The notes under the pieces: generated by a model
What the model saw: only the letters and a program-made list of their open reading frames with translations
Databases searched by the model: none
Told to the model about the DNA's origin: nothing
Made by a program: the position numbers and the translations under genes
NCBI GenBank assembly: GCA_004352715.1
Contig: SCFE01000016.1
Location: 2,085,315-2,149,314 of the forward strand
Reading direction: 5' to 3'
Length of the DNA stretch: 64,000 bases
Source of the DNA: Hofstenia miamia
Lineage: Eukaryota; Xenacoelomorpha; Acoela
Shown here: positions 31,354 through 41,584 of the stretch, in pieces
Layout of the letters: every line of letters begins with the position of its first letter
Position numbering within the stretch: the stretch's first letter is position 1

Positions 31354-33640
31354 TGTTTCCCACATGTTAAATTACACTGCCACGCCGATCAATCAAGCAC
31401 TAAACAAAGTAGCACCGCTAAAGTCCCGCCGAGTAATTAACAAATCACGACGATTTAACTTAACCCCAAATGATAATGAACAAATTAAGAACACGATAAA
31501 CATAAAGCAGAAACTCTTTGAACTAGCTAAGTCGACCCGACCGAGATAAATTGGACTAATTACGAAAGATCAAAGAATTTAATTAAAGACCTACGCACAA
31601 AGATGACATCATTAAAACAACGTCGATTTTTTTGAAAACTTAAACTCTTCTAAACAAAAGTGGAAATTTTTAAACCGTTTTATGGGAAAATCGAATGGGC
31701 TAAATAGTGACATTTCAGAACTTTATATTGATAATAAAAAATTTACGGATAAAAAAAAGATTTTAAATCATCTAAATCACACATTTAAAGAATTAGGTAA
31801 CTTCAATTTTCTTAAAATTTCTCTATCAAAACTTAAGCAATCAAATTGTAAATCTACGATTCAATTTAGGTTATCTACCTTAAAAGAACTACAAACTATT
31901 GTTCTAAACTTAGACATAACACCTTTGTATAAAAATGGAGATCCCTTTATTGCTAAAAAGTATGGGCCAATTTCAATAACACATCCTTTTAGTAAGCTAT
32001 TTGAAAGGTTGATGCACATTCAAATCAATCAATATCTTGCATCGGAGAATATTTTATCATCCAAACAATATGTTTTTCGTGCTAAACATAGTACAAGTGA
32101 TGCAATTATTTCAATTACTGAAAAAATATCCGCTAATAAATCTCAAAATCAATCCAGTTGCATAGCCCTTCTAGAATTAAGCAAAGCTTTTAATTCAATG
32201 AATTTTGAAATTTTATCAATTAAACGTAAAAATTATGGATTTCAACAAAATTCAATTAAATTAATTATGAGTTTTTAAAAAAATAGAAAACAGCGTGTAT
32301 TAATGAATAACAGGAAATCTGATTACATTACAACCTCAAGGCACAGTACTAGGGCCCGTTCTATTTGCAATATATGTAAATGACATTATTAAACATATAA
32401 ACCATACTGAAATTTATCAATTTGCTGATGACAAGTGTCTCATAAATACAGATAGTAATGCATTCAGGGCCACAAAAAATTTGCAAAGTGATATTGAAAA
32501 TCTTTCTAGGTATTTCACATCCAATCATTTAAAAATTAATATTGAAAAAACTCAATTCATTATATTTCCCCCCAATGCTGTAAAAGAAATAACAAACAAA
32601 ATTGAATTAATTGTAAACAGTGTTCCGATAAAACAAAGTGATCATGTTACATATTTAGGTGTTGATATTGACAAAGATGTAAAATTCGATAAATTTCTTT
32701 TAAAAAAGATACATTAAATGGCTTCAGGCGTTAGATACTTATAGCACCACAGAAATTTAGGGTCAGATTATCACATTCAGCTATTGCATGCATTTTGCTT
32801 ATCGCAACTACATTATTGTTCATTTTTATTTATTAGTTTTAATACAAAAAGCCGTTATTTATTATCAAAAACTTTTAATTGGTCATTAAAAACATTAAAT
32901 TTTGTACGTAAGCAGGATCATGTTAATGACTACAGACAGTGGAGCACGCAGGGGGCATGGTGGAACGTCCCCCCTCAGGTTTCCAAATTTGATTTTGACT
33001 GGATAAATCAAAAAATTTTTCGTAAAAAATTAGAAAATTTAAAATCTAGGATCGTGAAATGCATTTTTTAGGGTCTATTTTCTCAATATTTTCAAAAAAT
33101 TTCGCGGGGCTTCGCCCAGAATTGGGTAATGATGATGATATCCTCCCCGACAGAAAATCCTGGTACGCTCCTGAATACTGACGGAAGTATAATATATTAT
33201 CGCCCCTATATCAAGTACAATTCCATGCAGCTTCAATTTTATTTAAGTATAAATATGACCGACAATCAATTTCTTTTCTTGATAATTACTTAAAAGTAAA
33301 TCCTCGATCACATAAGTATATTTGTAGCAGTATTTCCTATCCGAGTTTTCACCTAGCAGCCTCTAATATTTGGAATGATTTAGAAAATAAAATAATAATA
33401 GAAAAAATTACACAAAATTTAGAAAAAAATTAAAAATCGTACTTTTACATCGACAAAATACAATCGGAGATACAAACATGCTAAAGACATTTTTTGCACT
33501 GAGCTCACCCCACACATATACAAACACACACATTTGTTCTATATATATATATATTATTATTTTGTAAATACATGTAATTGTTATTTGTAGCTTTTTTACT
33601 GTCATTTATTTACAGCAATAAATTTGCTTTGACTCTTATT
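31353..33640 (+). mobile_element. CR1-like LINE, same family as 13,665-16,265
   Basis: Readable in order: a linker homologous to the first copy (GKSNGLNSDISELYIDN..., TFKELGNFNF), RT with LYKNGDPFIAKKYGPISIT, FSKLFERLMHIQINQYL, ENILSSKQYVFRAKHSTSDA and CIALLELSKAFNSMNFEIL (31,930-32,210). GTVLGPVLFAIYVNDI follows near 32,340-32,385, FADDK near 32,420, NIEKTQFIIFPP near 32,540 and TYLGVDIDKDVKF near 32,655. The 3' end has AATAAA near 33,618 and a (TTA)n tail at 33,636-33,665. The endonuclease is missing. Stops and frameshifts make it dead. Confidence 0.8.
31682..32278 (+). pseudogene. RT N-terminal half of the CR1-like LINE
   Basis: This is the longest clean frame of the element (198 codons). 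It covers the linker and RT motifs 0-3 listed for the parent element, ending just before the palm. The conserved F-G-F-R block is changed (YVFRAKHSTSDA). A stop at 32,276 separates it from the YADD-type palm (FADDK) downstream. Confidence 0.75.
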
Positions 33641-33665
33641 ATTATTATTATTATTATTATTATTA
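33636..33665. repeat. (TTA)n microsatellite at the LINE 3' end
   Basis: Short simple repeat directly after the LINE 3' UTR; CR1-type LINEs commonly end in microsatellites. Confidence 0.85.
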
Positions 33666-34094
33666 GAACTTTTCAAGTATTTAAAAGAAAAAGAAAAAAA
33701 CATTTAGCACCATGGAACCGAAGTAAAATTAGGGACGTCTACTTGAAGGGGTGACCCCAAAGGTGGTGCGAAGCTGTAATCGCGCTGATATATAGTTGAC
33801 ATTGATGGTTAGCACGATTTAACTGCCACTATATTACAACCACGTTGCAAATCGCAAAAAAGGAACTATGGTAGGTACTGAGATAAATTTACAGGAAGGC
33901 TTCAACATGAGGAACAGTGGCAAGCCATGATTCTGCTGCATGAGATAAGGTCATTATATGACTGCACAAAGTAGCACCAGAAGAACGGAAGCAAATGCTT
34001 TTTCAAATTAACAGAATTAAAGACAGAAAATTTACTAAAGGAAGAAAATTTACTAAACGAGGAATTCTGTACCAGATACTTGAGGCGCTTAGTT
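33666..34094. other. Unassigned spacer
   Basis: Somewhat higher GC than the surroundings, no frame longer than chance, no motif recognised. Confidence 0.5.
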
Positions 34095-35640
34095 CATGCT
34101 TTATCCGGGGTAGCTTAAAATAATCTGAGACGCCGAGCGTGTAGAATAGCTGGGTCCTTGCATTAGACAGGAGCTAAGTCTGTCGTAGTCTGCAAGACTA
34201 TAGCTGAATCTTTTGTTTGTGGTTGGTGTGGCTGGTATGATATTGGATTCCAAGGTAAGATGTCCTGGAAAATGATCTGAACAGTGTTTCCTGTGAAGTC
34301 TGAAGTTAGAATAAAGTTTCAGATCAGTGCAAATATCAATAACGGGTTGGTCAAATTTGATTAGAACTACATCGAGAGTATTCAGTCCTCTAGTTGGGAA
34401 ATCCATGCATTGAGTGAATTCGTACTGATCCTATAGTTCCAGAAGGCAATTTTCATAAGAGTCGTCGCTTGACATGATTGACCAATCAGGCTTGGGGTTT
34501 AAATCGCCGACAATTATGGTGTTAATGCAGTCATACCCAATTGTTGCAACTCTTTCAAGGAAAGTTTTAAACTGTGACACAGACCATCTATAAGGACTCT
34601 CATCCGATGGGTTGTACAATGCAACCAGAAGTGTGAAGCCAACCGAAATAGAGCACTTGCATGCCGCGACTGTTTCAGGGATACCAAGGATAGAAAGGTT
34701 CAGATTTACTTCAGAAAAAGTCACTGTGTCTCTTACGCCAATTAAAACTCCACCGTGGGCTGGAATGCCGTCACTTCGAGTTAATCGTTCACACTTAGGG
34801 ATATCATACATTGGCAGGTAGAGTTCAGAGGTCGAGATGTCCTCGTAAAGCCAAGTTTCAGTCAAACATATGATATCATAGTTGCAATTTAATGGCATTA
34901 GAAAAAAAGATTCTCCTTTCTCTACTTAGCAAACTATGAGTGTTAAAACAGAGTAACTTGATAGCAGATGATGTGATGGACGATTGCGAAATAATTTTTG
35001 ATGCGATTCAGCTGCCGTATCGTTGCCCTCAACAGTCTCGTTTACCTAGACCTCAAATCGTTATGAAATAGTTTTAGCCACTTGATTTTTAGATTATTTG
35101 AAGGTATACCGGAATTAATAAGTTCTCTACGTTTCTTCAAACATACGTAGCTGGTTTGTAATTTTTTAGTTTGTGTGTAGAACTGAGAATCTTGCGACGG
35201 TCCCAAACTGAATGTAGTTCGACTACTAAAGTTCTGTTTGTATTGACTTGAAATTTACCTCAACGAAAGATGTTGGTAGTCTGAACATCTCCACATCCGA
35301 TGTGATCGAAGATGCTATTAACAGTCTGAAGGTCTTTGCTCCCTCGTTAATAAGGCTTGAGTGTACTGGACTATTCTTTACACCATTTATCCGAATCCTA
35401 TAAATTGAGCGAGCAACTTCAGCAGATGCTGACGTGGTGGGAGGCGTCGCATTAGGAATTGCATTAGTTTTCACATTAACAGTTTGCTTCATCTAGACCA
35501 GTTCTTTTTGGAGTCTTGCGTTTTCTATTTTCAAATTTTCGATTTCTTGTTTAAGCAGGTTGATGCCAAGTAGAGATTTTAGCTAACCGACTGTTTGCTG
35601 TGTAATAGGCATATCATTATTGTAATCGGAAATAGAATTT
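34095..35640 (-). mobile_element. LINE 5' half: ORF1-like coiled coil plus AP endonuclease, minus strand
   Basis: Read leftward: from about 35,620 a helix-rich region with LLKQEIENLKIENARLQKEL (coiled coil) followed by 35,492-35,226, typical in style of a LINE ORF1. Then an AP endonuclease at 34,900-34,100: YDIICLTETWL, GGVLIGVRDTV, then TIIVGDLN (the catalytic GD.N block), DFPTRGLNTLDVVL and CSDHFPGHLTL (the SDH block). No RT follows; the copy stops at about 34,095. The motif order fits CR1/L2/Jockey-type LINEs. Confidence 0.75.
34431..34898 (-). pseudogene. AP endonuclease N-terminal part of the LINE
   Basis: 155 codons are open. ICLTETWL contains the catalytic Glu, HGGVLIGVRDTV follows, then VALYNPSDESPYRW and IIVGDLNPKPDW with the Asp and Asn of the active site. 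A TAG at 34,431-34,433 separates it from the downstream part (34,406-34,101) with TLDVVL and SDHFPGHL. A single in-frame stop suggests a relatively young copy that lost only its 3' half. Confidence 0.75.
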
Positions 35641-36330
35641 TCACACATGTCTTATCAATTATTAATAATCACATATTAGGAATTTATTGGTAAGAATAAC
35701 TTTTCTAGCATTAGTAGTTTTCTAATATAGAAACTTTATGCTTCAAAATATTATTATTTATTCACAATTTTGAACCTACATAAAAAATTATTAAGGCAGT
35801 TTAGGATTTATTGCAATCTTAAAATAAATCGGATATTCAAATAAAATCGAAATACAAAACGTTATAAGATCTTTGTTTGGAAACAATTTTAATTTACATT
35901 ATCAAATAATACACATTTGAATTCATTACATATTTAGTTTATGAATTTTGTTTGTAAAGTCTGTACAATTGTTCAGATGTAGAATGAAATGGAATTGGTT
36001 CAAAAGCACTAACTAGGAGATTTTATGAGAAATGTATTTTGTAGATATCTATTATTTTCAAACCTTTTGTGATTTTATACAAATTTTCTGGTAAGCTTTT
36101 GTAATGTGAGCAAAATTCAAAATTTAATTGACTAGGCACAAAATGGTGCTAATTTTATGACGCTCATCGCAATTCAAACAGAATGGTTGGTATTATACGC
36201 CTGTACAAGTCGGTTTTTCATACCACTTGGTTGAAATTTGATTCATATGCTTAGTTACTGTAACAACAAAAAATTCATCATATTATCCTGTTCATGTTCA
36301 ATTGTGAATTTAATTTCAGCCATACACTCA
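35641..36330. other. AT-rich spacer before element B
   Basis: No gene or repeat border was recognised. Confidence 0.5.
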
Positions 36331-36895
36331 AGTAGTAATAGCCGCGGCAAGGAGGTTACACTTTTTTCTGATTGGTCGAGAGGTAGAGGCAAGGAGGTTA
36401 CTCTTTTTTGTGATTGGTCAAGAGGGGTGGCCTTTGACCTGAGACGCCGTGGATATTGGCGGGGTGTTTTACTGACGTCATGCATGTACTTTTACTAGTT
36501 TTTGTGGTATTTATGTGACCTAATTTAGTTTGCATTTATTTTTTTTTACTTTTTTATTTTTACTTTCCCACATTTACTTACTTACTTTTCAGTTTTACTT
36601 TCCCACATTTACTTACTTACTTTTTAGTGTCACTTTTTACACATTTATATACTTTTACATGGGTTTTCTACTTTATACACTTTTTTCTCTTTATATGCTT
36701 TGTCACTTTTTACACATTTATATACTTTTACATGGGTTTTCTACTTTATACACATAGACTTTTACGTGGTTTTTCTTTTTTATACATGACATTGGAAATA
36801 CCGCATTAATTTAGTTTATATATTTATTTTACATACTTGTTTAAAAAAGTGGGATCGAAAAATATTTCCAAGTAAAAATATATATTAATAATAAT
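36331..36895 (+). repeat. Left terminal region of element B with tandem repeats
   Basis: It contains a doubled ~40-bp unit (GCAAGGAGGTTAC, CTTTTTT, TGATTGGTC) at 36,349-36,424, a CRE palindrome at 36,473-36,480, and T-rich tandem units at 36,540-36,755 (CACATTTATATACTTTTACA, GGGTTTTCTACTTTATACAC). Blocks at 36,785-36,865 match both arms of element A. The short frames here are low-complexity. Confidence 0.7.
36473..36480. promoter_or_regulatory. CRE/ATF palindrome TGACGTCA in the terminus of element B
   Basis: Perfect 8-bp CREB/ATF consensus about 145 bp inside the element end. Element A has the same octamer at a corresponding place (23,210-23,217) and a one-base variant at 17,379-17,386. Confidence 0.5.
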
Positions 36896-37135
36896 ATTTA
36901 ATAAACGTACGTGGTAAAACCCACATACGTGTTTAAGACAAGACAAAAATGTAATTTATTCTACACTTTGCTTATAATGATCATATATATCGTACTATTA
37001 AATTTGTCTATCAGGCTAGTTTATCATCATTGTTGTTGGGGGGAATTCTGTAGGAAACAAACGCAATGTGCATTTACACCTTATGAATTTCAAACGGTAG
37101 CATCTAAATTAATGGTTAATATACAAGTCGAATGA
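36896..37135. repeat. Block conserved with element A (17,985-18,215)
   Basis: High similarity over more than 200 bp, e.g. AATAAACGTACGTGGTAAAA, GTGTTTAAGACAAGACAAAA and AGGAAACAAACGCAATGTG. No long frame is shared, so a regulatory or structural role is possible. Confidence 0.7.
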
Positions 37136-37371
37136 GATGACATTCACAATATAAAACACATGAATATTTAAAGTTTAAACAAAATCAATTAAGAATGTTT
37201 ATTAACAAACAAACACCGTTTCTATAAAGTATATAATTAATTTAACATTGGGCAGTAAATTCGCAGCAATTCATTAAAATAAAATTATGTTTTTAAATGA
37301 AATATCTGTAAAGCTAACTAGAGATAATATTGTAAAAAGCGTTAAGAATCAAAACAATATCTCAGATTGAA

Positions 37372-37560
37372 TTATAAAAATAGCTTACCAAAAAGTTTGA
37401 AATCTTTCAGAGTAGATGTCTTTGCTTCATAAATGGGAAATTCCATTATGCCGGATGTGTATATTCGCACGTGTAGAAAGTTACATGCTTCATGGACAAT
37501 GTCAACATTGTTATCTATGGCCTTTGTTTGAGTACCAGGATGTAAACACAGTACTGCCAT
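37372..37560 (-). CDS. Small orphan ORF shared by elements A and B
   Basis: About 62 codons from ATG 37,560: VLCLHPGTQTKAID, EACNFLHVRIYTSGIMEFPI, then STLKDFKLFGKLFL and stop. Element A keeps the central and C-terminal part (18,467-18,605). The frame runs through TTTTTG|GTAAGC, so the last four codons may be intronic and the real C-terminus may lie on a downstream exon. No domain or membrane segment is evident. Conservation between two diverged elements suggests a real, unknown element gene nearest the left terminus. Confidence 0.55.
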   Translation of the reverse strand: MAVLCLHPGTQTKAIDNNVDIVHEACNFLHVRIYTSGIMEFPIYEAKTSTLKDFKLFGKLFL

Positions 37561-37743
37561 GTGAAATTGTATACAAGTTGGATTATTAGTATTGTAAATT
37601 GGTTATTAATACAAAACATTTAAAAATAATAAATAACTATATACATTTATTCACAGTTTAATATATACAATACTCTAACAAATGTCCATGATCAGATAAA
37701 AATAGAAATCATTGTTACATATATTTATTCTTTATTCTAAAAA

Positions 37744-38238
37744 TTACACACTAAATCTCAGTACAGTTTGTGCTCTGCCTCCAGGATATAATGATGGTTT
37801 ATCTTTACCACGTTGAATTCTAAGTCCAATAAGCATCTTGTATTTCCCACCTCTAGTTTTTTCCGCATATCGCTTTGGTAAGAAAAAGCATTTGCCATCT
37901 TCCAATATAATTTTTACTGTTGGACCATACTTTGTCTGGATACAGAATGCGTTGCGAATTTTTTCCCACTCGCCAATTTTTAATTCATTAACAGTAATGT
38001 ATTTAATTTGACGCTCCTCTGAGATTTCATTCAGTTCACCAATCACCTCAGGTTGAATTACTTTGCCAATAGTCTCTAGGGAATACACGGTCTTGGGTAA
38101 TATTGGCTTCAAAACGTATTTTTTGGGTTGTGAGAGAACGTCTTGTTTGCTCTTCCCAACTTCTGCGGATTGTTTAGCACGAGATTTGCTAGCAGCTTTC
38201 GGAGTCATCGTCAAATTTAAAATTGAAAACCCGTTCAA
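37744..38238 (-). CDS. Basic orphan protein of element B, possible nucleic-acid binder
   Basis: 164 codons from ATG 38,238; an alternative ATG at 38,208 (MTPKAASKSRAKQS) starts the basic region and may be preferred. N-terminal third: Lys/Arg/Ser-rich, disordered-looking. Middle: VIGELNEISEERQIKYITVN. C-terminal half: GEWEKIRNAFCIQTKYGPTV, then an acidic/Cys strand and CFFLPKRYAEKTRGGKYKML, ending in a GGRAQ tail. Alternating hydrophobic strands around 'TKYGPTV.I.LEDG..FFLPKRY' look like a small beta-barrel. An OB-fold DNA-binding protein is a guess only. It lies between the small orphan ORF and the CxxC protein, all leftward. Confidence 0.65.
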   Translation of the reverse strand: MNGFSILNLTMTPKAASKSRAKQSAEVGKSKQDVLSQPKKYVLKPILPKTVYSLETIGKVIQPEVIGELNEISEERQIKYITVNELKIGEWEKIRNAFCIQTKYGPTVKIILEDGKCFFLPKRYAEKTRGGKYKMLIGLRIQRGKDKPSLYPGGRAQTVLRFSV

Positions 38239-38836
38239 AGTATGTGTTATTTATTACAAACTTTTAGCATATAAACCAATCAAAAATAACTTAATTCATT
38301 CATCCAATCACCAACTAGAGTTTACATAAACGCGTGGTAAAGATTCTGACTATTAGCAGGCAAGTGTAATTTAATTTACTTCAATATTAGAAATATGCGT
38401 ATAATTTCAACAAAGCTTGATATCGGGTGGAACTGGTGGAAATTCCCACATTTTTTAACTATAACATTTTTAATCAGTCTTTTTTGGAGAGTTTATTTGT
38501 GGAAGTTGGTTTCTTGTTTACTATGATAACCAGTTTTTATGTTTTGAAAATGTATAATTCTCCTTCTCCATGTAACTTATTCAACTAGCGAAATTTCAAT
38601 GTCTTGTCCAGCGATTTATATACGTCTATGACTATATTTTTATATCAAACACCACCTTCATGTAAAAGAGTGAAAATTGAAAAATCAATTATGCTTTTTC
38701 GTTATTATTTTATTACTCATATTTATAGTAATTGTATTCATGGTTGTGAGATTAAGAAAAATACATCTAGACACATTTATTCACAGGTTAATATACAATA
38801 CTCTAACGAATGTCCATGATTAAGAAAAATATTAAA

Positions 38837-39223
38837 TCAGTTGCATTCTTCACCATCTAACAATCTAAAAATTTCCTCTATTACAATGTCTATCACGAAC
38901 CCATCTTTGTATATTTTATTCGCATTTGCTTTTAATACTTGCGCCGCAGCAAAAGTATGAGGGATATTCTCTCCATACAAGTTGAACTTTGAGGTATCTA
39001 CATCTATATGCGGAGTCAAGCCAAAACACGTATCGCATATACACTGTCCCTGCGAAGGTTGAAACAGAACATGCAACACTTTGTTGTTTGGGAGTGGTAT
39101 ATCTTCATAATTCACGAGCTTATCAATATTTTGCAAAACACACATCTTGTGTTCAATTACTGAAAAATTCTTTAAAATGCTATCAAAGCTGCATTCGAGA
39201 AATACGTTAGCTGTCATCCCCAA
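38837..39223 (-). CDS. Orphan protein of element B with a CxC-x2-C motif
   Basis: 128 codons from ATG 39,223 to TAA. It contains VFLECSFDSILKNFSVIEHK, KVLHVLFQPSQGQCICDTCF (CxCxxC), HIDVDTSKFNLYGENIPHTF and an acidic C-terminus (IDIVIEEIFRLLDGEE). The Cys cluster could bind metal, but the usual second Cys/His pair is not evident. It is not recognised. A conserved leader-like segment lies about 190 bp upstream (39,415-39,487) and corresponds to 22,205-22,275 of element A. Confidence 0.6.
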   Translation of the reverse strand: MGMTANVFLECSFDSILKNFSVIEHKMCVLQNIDKLVNYEDIPLPNNKVLHVLFQPSQGQCICDTCFGLTPHIDVDTSKFNLYGENIPHTFAAAQVLKANANKIYKDGFVIDIVIEEIFRLLDGEECN

Positions 39224-39414
39224 AAGAAAATTGTGAATATTTGTTTAAAATATCTATAAAATTTATAGACCAACGAGATTTGTGATTGGTTAATTTTACT
39301 CTTTTAAAAATGTCTATATATGGTAATATTTAATGTTAGTAATACCCATTTTATTATATAAACAAATAAGTGTTTTAGAATTACATGTTCATATTATTTA
39401 ATTGTAAAAATAAC

Positions 39415-39487
39415 TTACCCACGCTGGGAGAAATTCAACCATCCTAACTCAATCTCTGTAAAAACTGAATATTGCGTTACATTTTAC
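39415..39487 (-). promoter_or_regulatory. Leader-like segment with a donor-like GTAAGT
   Basis: It matches element A at 22,205-22,275. On the gene strand it ends ...GGGTAAGTTA. No long frame. It may be a noncoding 5' exon or a promoter-proximal element. Confidence 0.4.
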
Positions 39488-39587
39488 AACTTGGAAAACT
39501 AAGTTTGATAGATTTATTAAATTAAAAACATAATATGTATAGAGTTAACACTACAAACATTAAATGAAATAATTTTTTGATTTTCCA

Positions 39588-40346
39588 TCATTCTGTGCGA
39601 ATATCCAACGTTATATACAGTCTTCCAGTCCCAGTGAATTCTATTATCTGACCTTGTTCACTACGAAACTTTACGTTTATTCTATCAATGTACGATCTTG
39701 ACACCGGCTTATACACTGGATTTCGCTTTTCGTGATGTATTATGGGCATGGTACTTGGTTTGGCAATTTTTGTTAACAGCAATGGGGATTTATCCAGTAG
39801 TGGTAATCGAGTGCTACCAACAAATTGAGGTTCGACAATATCGGATTCTACCATTAAAAAGTGATTCCCACCATATATATCGCGTTCATAGCCGGCATCA
39901 GTTGTTGTATTTGGATAAATTTTTCCATAAAATCCTAGCATTTCACCAGCCTGGTCTAAATCCACCTCGTATTCCGACTTGTTTGTTGCTTGTAAGCGTC
40001 TACCAACCAATTTAAATTGTATTGAAACACCCTCGGGTTTAAGAATGGAGTTTATATCTTTATACAAGTCCTCGAAGCTATGTATGTGTTTGGAATAAAA
40101 CCGCAAACGAATTTTGGTTCCATCTTTTTTCTTCAAAACCCACCATTGTGTCTTTAGATTAAGAAATTTTGACGGATACCCAATATCAATAACCGCTACG
40201 TCGCATGCTTTATTAATTGGCTCATTCAAATACGTAGTGAACTCACCCAACCCCGCAGGGCGACAGACTCCATCTTCTCCACATCTGTCAGATACTAGCG
40301 TTACAAGAACCATTACTTGTGCGTCAATCTTCACGTTTCCCGTCAA
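39588..40346 (-). CDS. Minor capsid (penton)-like protein 1
   Basis: 252 codons, intact from ATG 40,346 to TGA. In Polinton-type elements the minor capsid protein forms the five-fold vertices of the virion. Here the C-terminal half carries the recognisable pattern: NHFLMVESDIVEPQFVGSTR, PLLDKSPLLL, a His-Glu-Lys block with NPVYKPVSRSYIDRINVKF, and a final G-RLYITLDIR strand. The middle has YEVDLDQAGEMLGFYGKIY and HSFEDLYKDINSIL. The N-terminus has GLGEFTTYLNEPINKACDV, which reappears on the opposite strand at 48,957. The assignment rests on pattern similarity; a structural match would be needed. Neighbour 40,579-41,157 is a paralogue. Confidence 0.7.
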   Translation of the reverse strand: MTGNVKIDAQVMVLVTLVSDRCGEDGVCRPAGLGEFTTYLNEPINKACDVAVIDIGYPSKFLNLKTQWWVLKKKDGTKIRLRFYSKHIHSFEDLYKDINSILKPEGVSIQFKLVGRRLQATNKSEYEVDLDQAGEMLGFYGKIYPNTTTDAGYERDIYGGNHFLMVESDIVEPQFVGSTRLPLLDKSPLLLTKIAKPSTMPIIHHEKRNPVYKPVSRSYIDRINVKFRSEQGQIIEFTGTGRLYITLDIRTE

Positions 40347-40578
40347 TCAAGTGAAGCCTATAGTTTAAAGTGTGGGTATTTATTAAGTAAACGTAAATCA
40401 ATGTTTTTTATTACGTCACACAAGAAAATCACTGTCAAGTTGATAAAACACAAATGTATTTTTTATAATGAGGCTTTTGAACTTGTACAAATTTATATTT
40501 TGCTAGTGAAATAAAAATCAATTTATTATGCACTATTCACAAATTACATCAATGCAAAAGTGTTATTTTCCAATGTCA

Positions 40579-41157
40579 CTAGTCTTTTTCCGTTTTTGTT
40601 CGAATATCAAGTGTGATATACAATCGTCCTGTGCCAGTGAATCTCACCGGATAGCCTTGCTCGGTACAAAATTTCATTGTTATTCTATCGATATATGATT
40701 TTGAAACGGGTTTATACACAAGATTTTGTTTTTCATGATGAATGATTGGGATGGTATTCATTTTTTCTTTATGTGTTAGCAATAGGGGGCATTTATCCAA
40801 CACGGGCAAGCGAGTGCTACCAACATGCTGAGGTTCAATAATGTCTGTGTGGATCATTACAATGTGATTACCGCCAAAAATATCGGAGTCATAATTGGAG
40901 GTTGTTATCGTTTCTCGATATATCTTTTTGTAAAAGCCTAGTAGATTTCCAGCTTGGGCCAAGTCTATTTCATATTGTGAATCATTCTTCACCATTAATA
41001 AATTGCGTAAAGTTTTAAATTTTAATGAAATACCATAAGGGTCTAACATGTAATTTATAAACCCATAGAGTTCAGGAAAGCTTTGCTTATGTACTGAATA
41101 AACTTCCACTCGGGTTATGTTTCCATCTTTATCCTTTAAAGTCCATTGTAGAGTCAC
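40579..41157 (-). CDS. Minor capsid (penton)-like protein 2, N-terminally short
   Basis: 192 codons, clearly paralogous to 39,588-40,346 across its whole length: YSVHKQSFPELYGFINYMLD, YEIDLAQAGNLLGFYKKIY, NHIVMIHTDIIEPQHVGSTR, PVLDKCPLLL, NLVYKPVSKSYIDRITMKF and G-RLYITLDIRTK. It lacks about 60 N-terminal residues of its paralogue; a TGA sits directly before the first usable codon (GTG 41,157), so it is truncated or starts oddly. The C-terminus adds EKD. Two diverged copies in tandem may supply different vertex proteins, or one may be decaying. Confidence 0.65.
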   Translation of the reverse strand: MTLQWTLKDKDGNITRVEVYSVHKQSFPELYGFINYMLDPYGISLKFKTLRNLLMVKNDSQYEIDLAQAGNLLGFYKKIYRETITTSNYDSDIFGGNHIVMIHTDIIEPQHVGSTRLPVLDKCPLLLTHKEKMNTIPIIHHEKQNLVYKPVSKSYIDRITMKFCTEQGYPVRFTGTGRLYITLDIRTKTEKD

Positions 41158-41219
41158 TCAGGGAAATTCGTGCTTATTATTTAGTTGATTTTTATTTTCT
41201 TTTTGTATCAACATCATTA

Positions 41220-41227
41220 TGACGTCA
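41220..41227. promoter_or_regulatory. CRE/ATF palindrome TGACGTCA upstream of the penton-like genes
   Basis: A perfect octamer 63 bp upstream of the first codon of the gene at 41,157 (minus strand). It is followed by TGACCTCAGG, somewhat like the TIR context in element A. Confidence 0.4.
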
Positions 41228-41583
41228 GAGTTATATATTTTGACCTCAGGTTTACGAAGGAACTCATGTCCCCTCAAAGGTGCTATACGTGTTGCTCAAA
41301 TGTAATTTGAATTGCGAGGGAAATTGATAACATGAACAATTAACTTTGATTGTAAACTAAGGCAGGTAGTTATTTATTATTAACCATGTATAAAATGAGT
41401 AACCTTGTAGAAAATGGTCAATAGATTTTATCTATCCTCAATTACTGTTACTTTTCTCTCCGTTACTTTATCTAGTATTTTGGTATGAAAATAATTGCTT
41501 AAGCTCAGCGACAATTTGGGAGTGCTTTCTTAAGGCACAGGGCGACACGTAGCTCCTGGCGATCATTAGATCTTCCCAGCCTA
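41228..41583. other. Noncoding spacer ending at a single-N join (41,584)
   Basis: Nothing recognised. Confidence 0.5.
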
Positions 41584-41584
41584 N

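Noticed and set aside
31046-31363. Poly-Ile/Tyr protein
   Set aside because: Translation of ATT and TA microsatellites plus Ns.
34612-34821. Plus-strand 69-residue ORF
   Set aside because: Antisense shadow of the LINE endonuclease.
36530-36809. Hydrophobic repeated small ORFs
   Set aside because: Phe/Leu/Tyr-rich frames are translations of T-rich tandem repeats in the element terminus.
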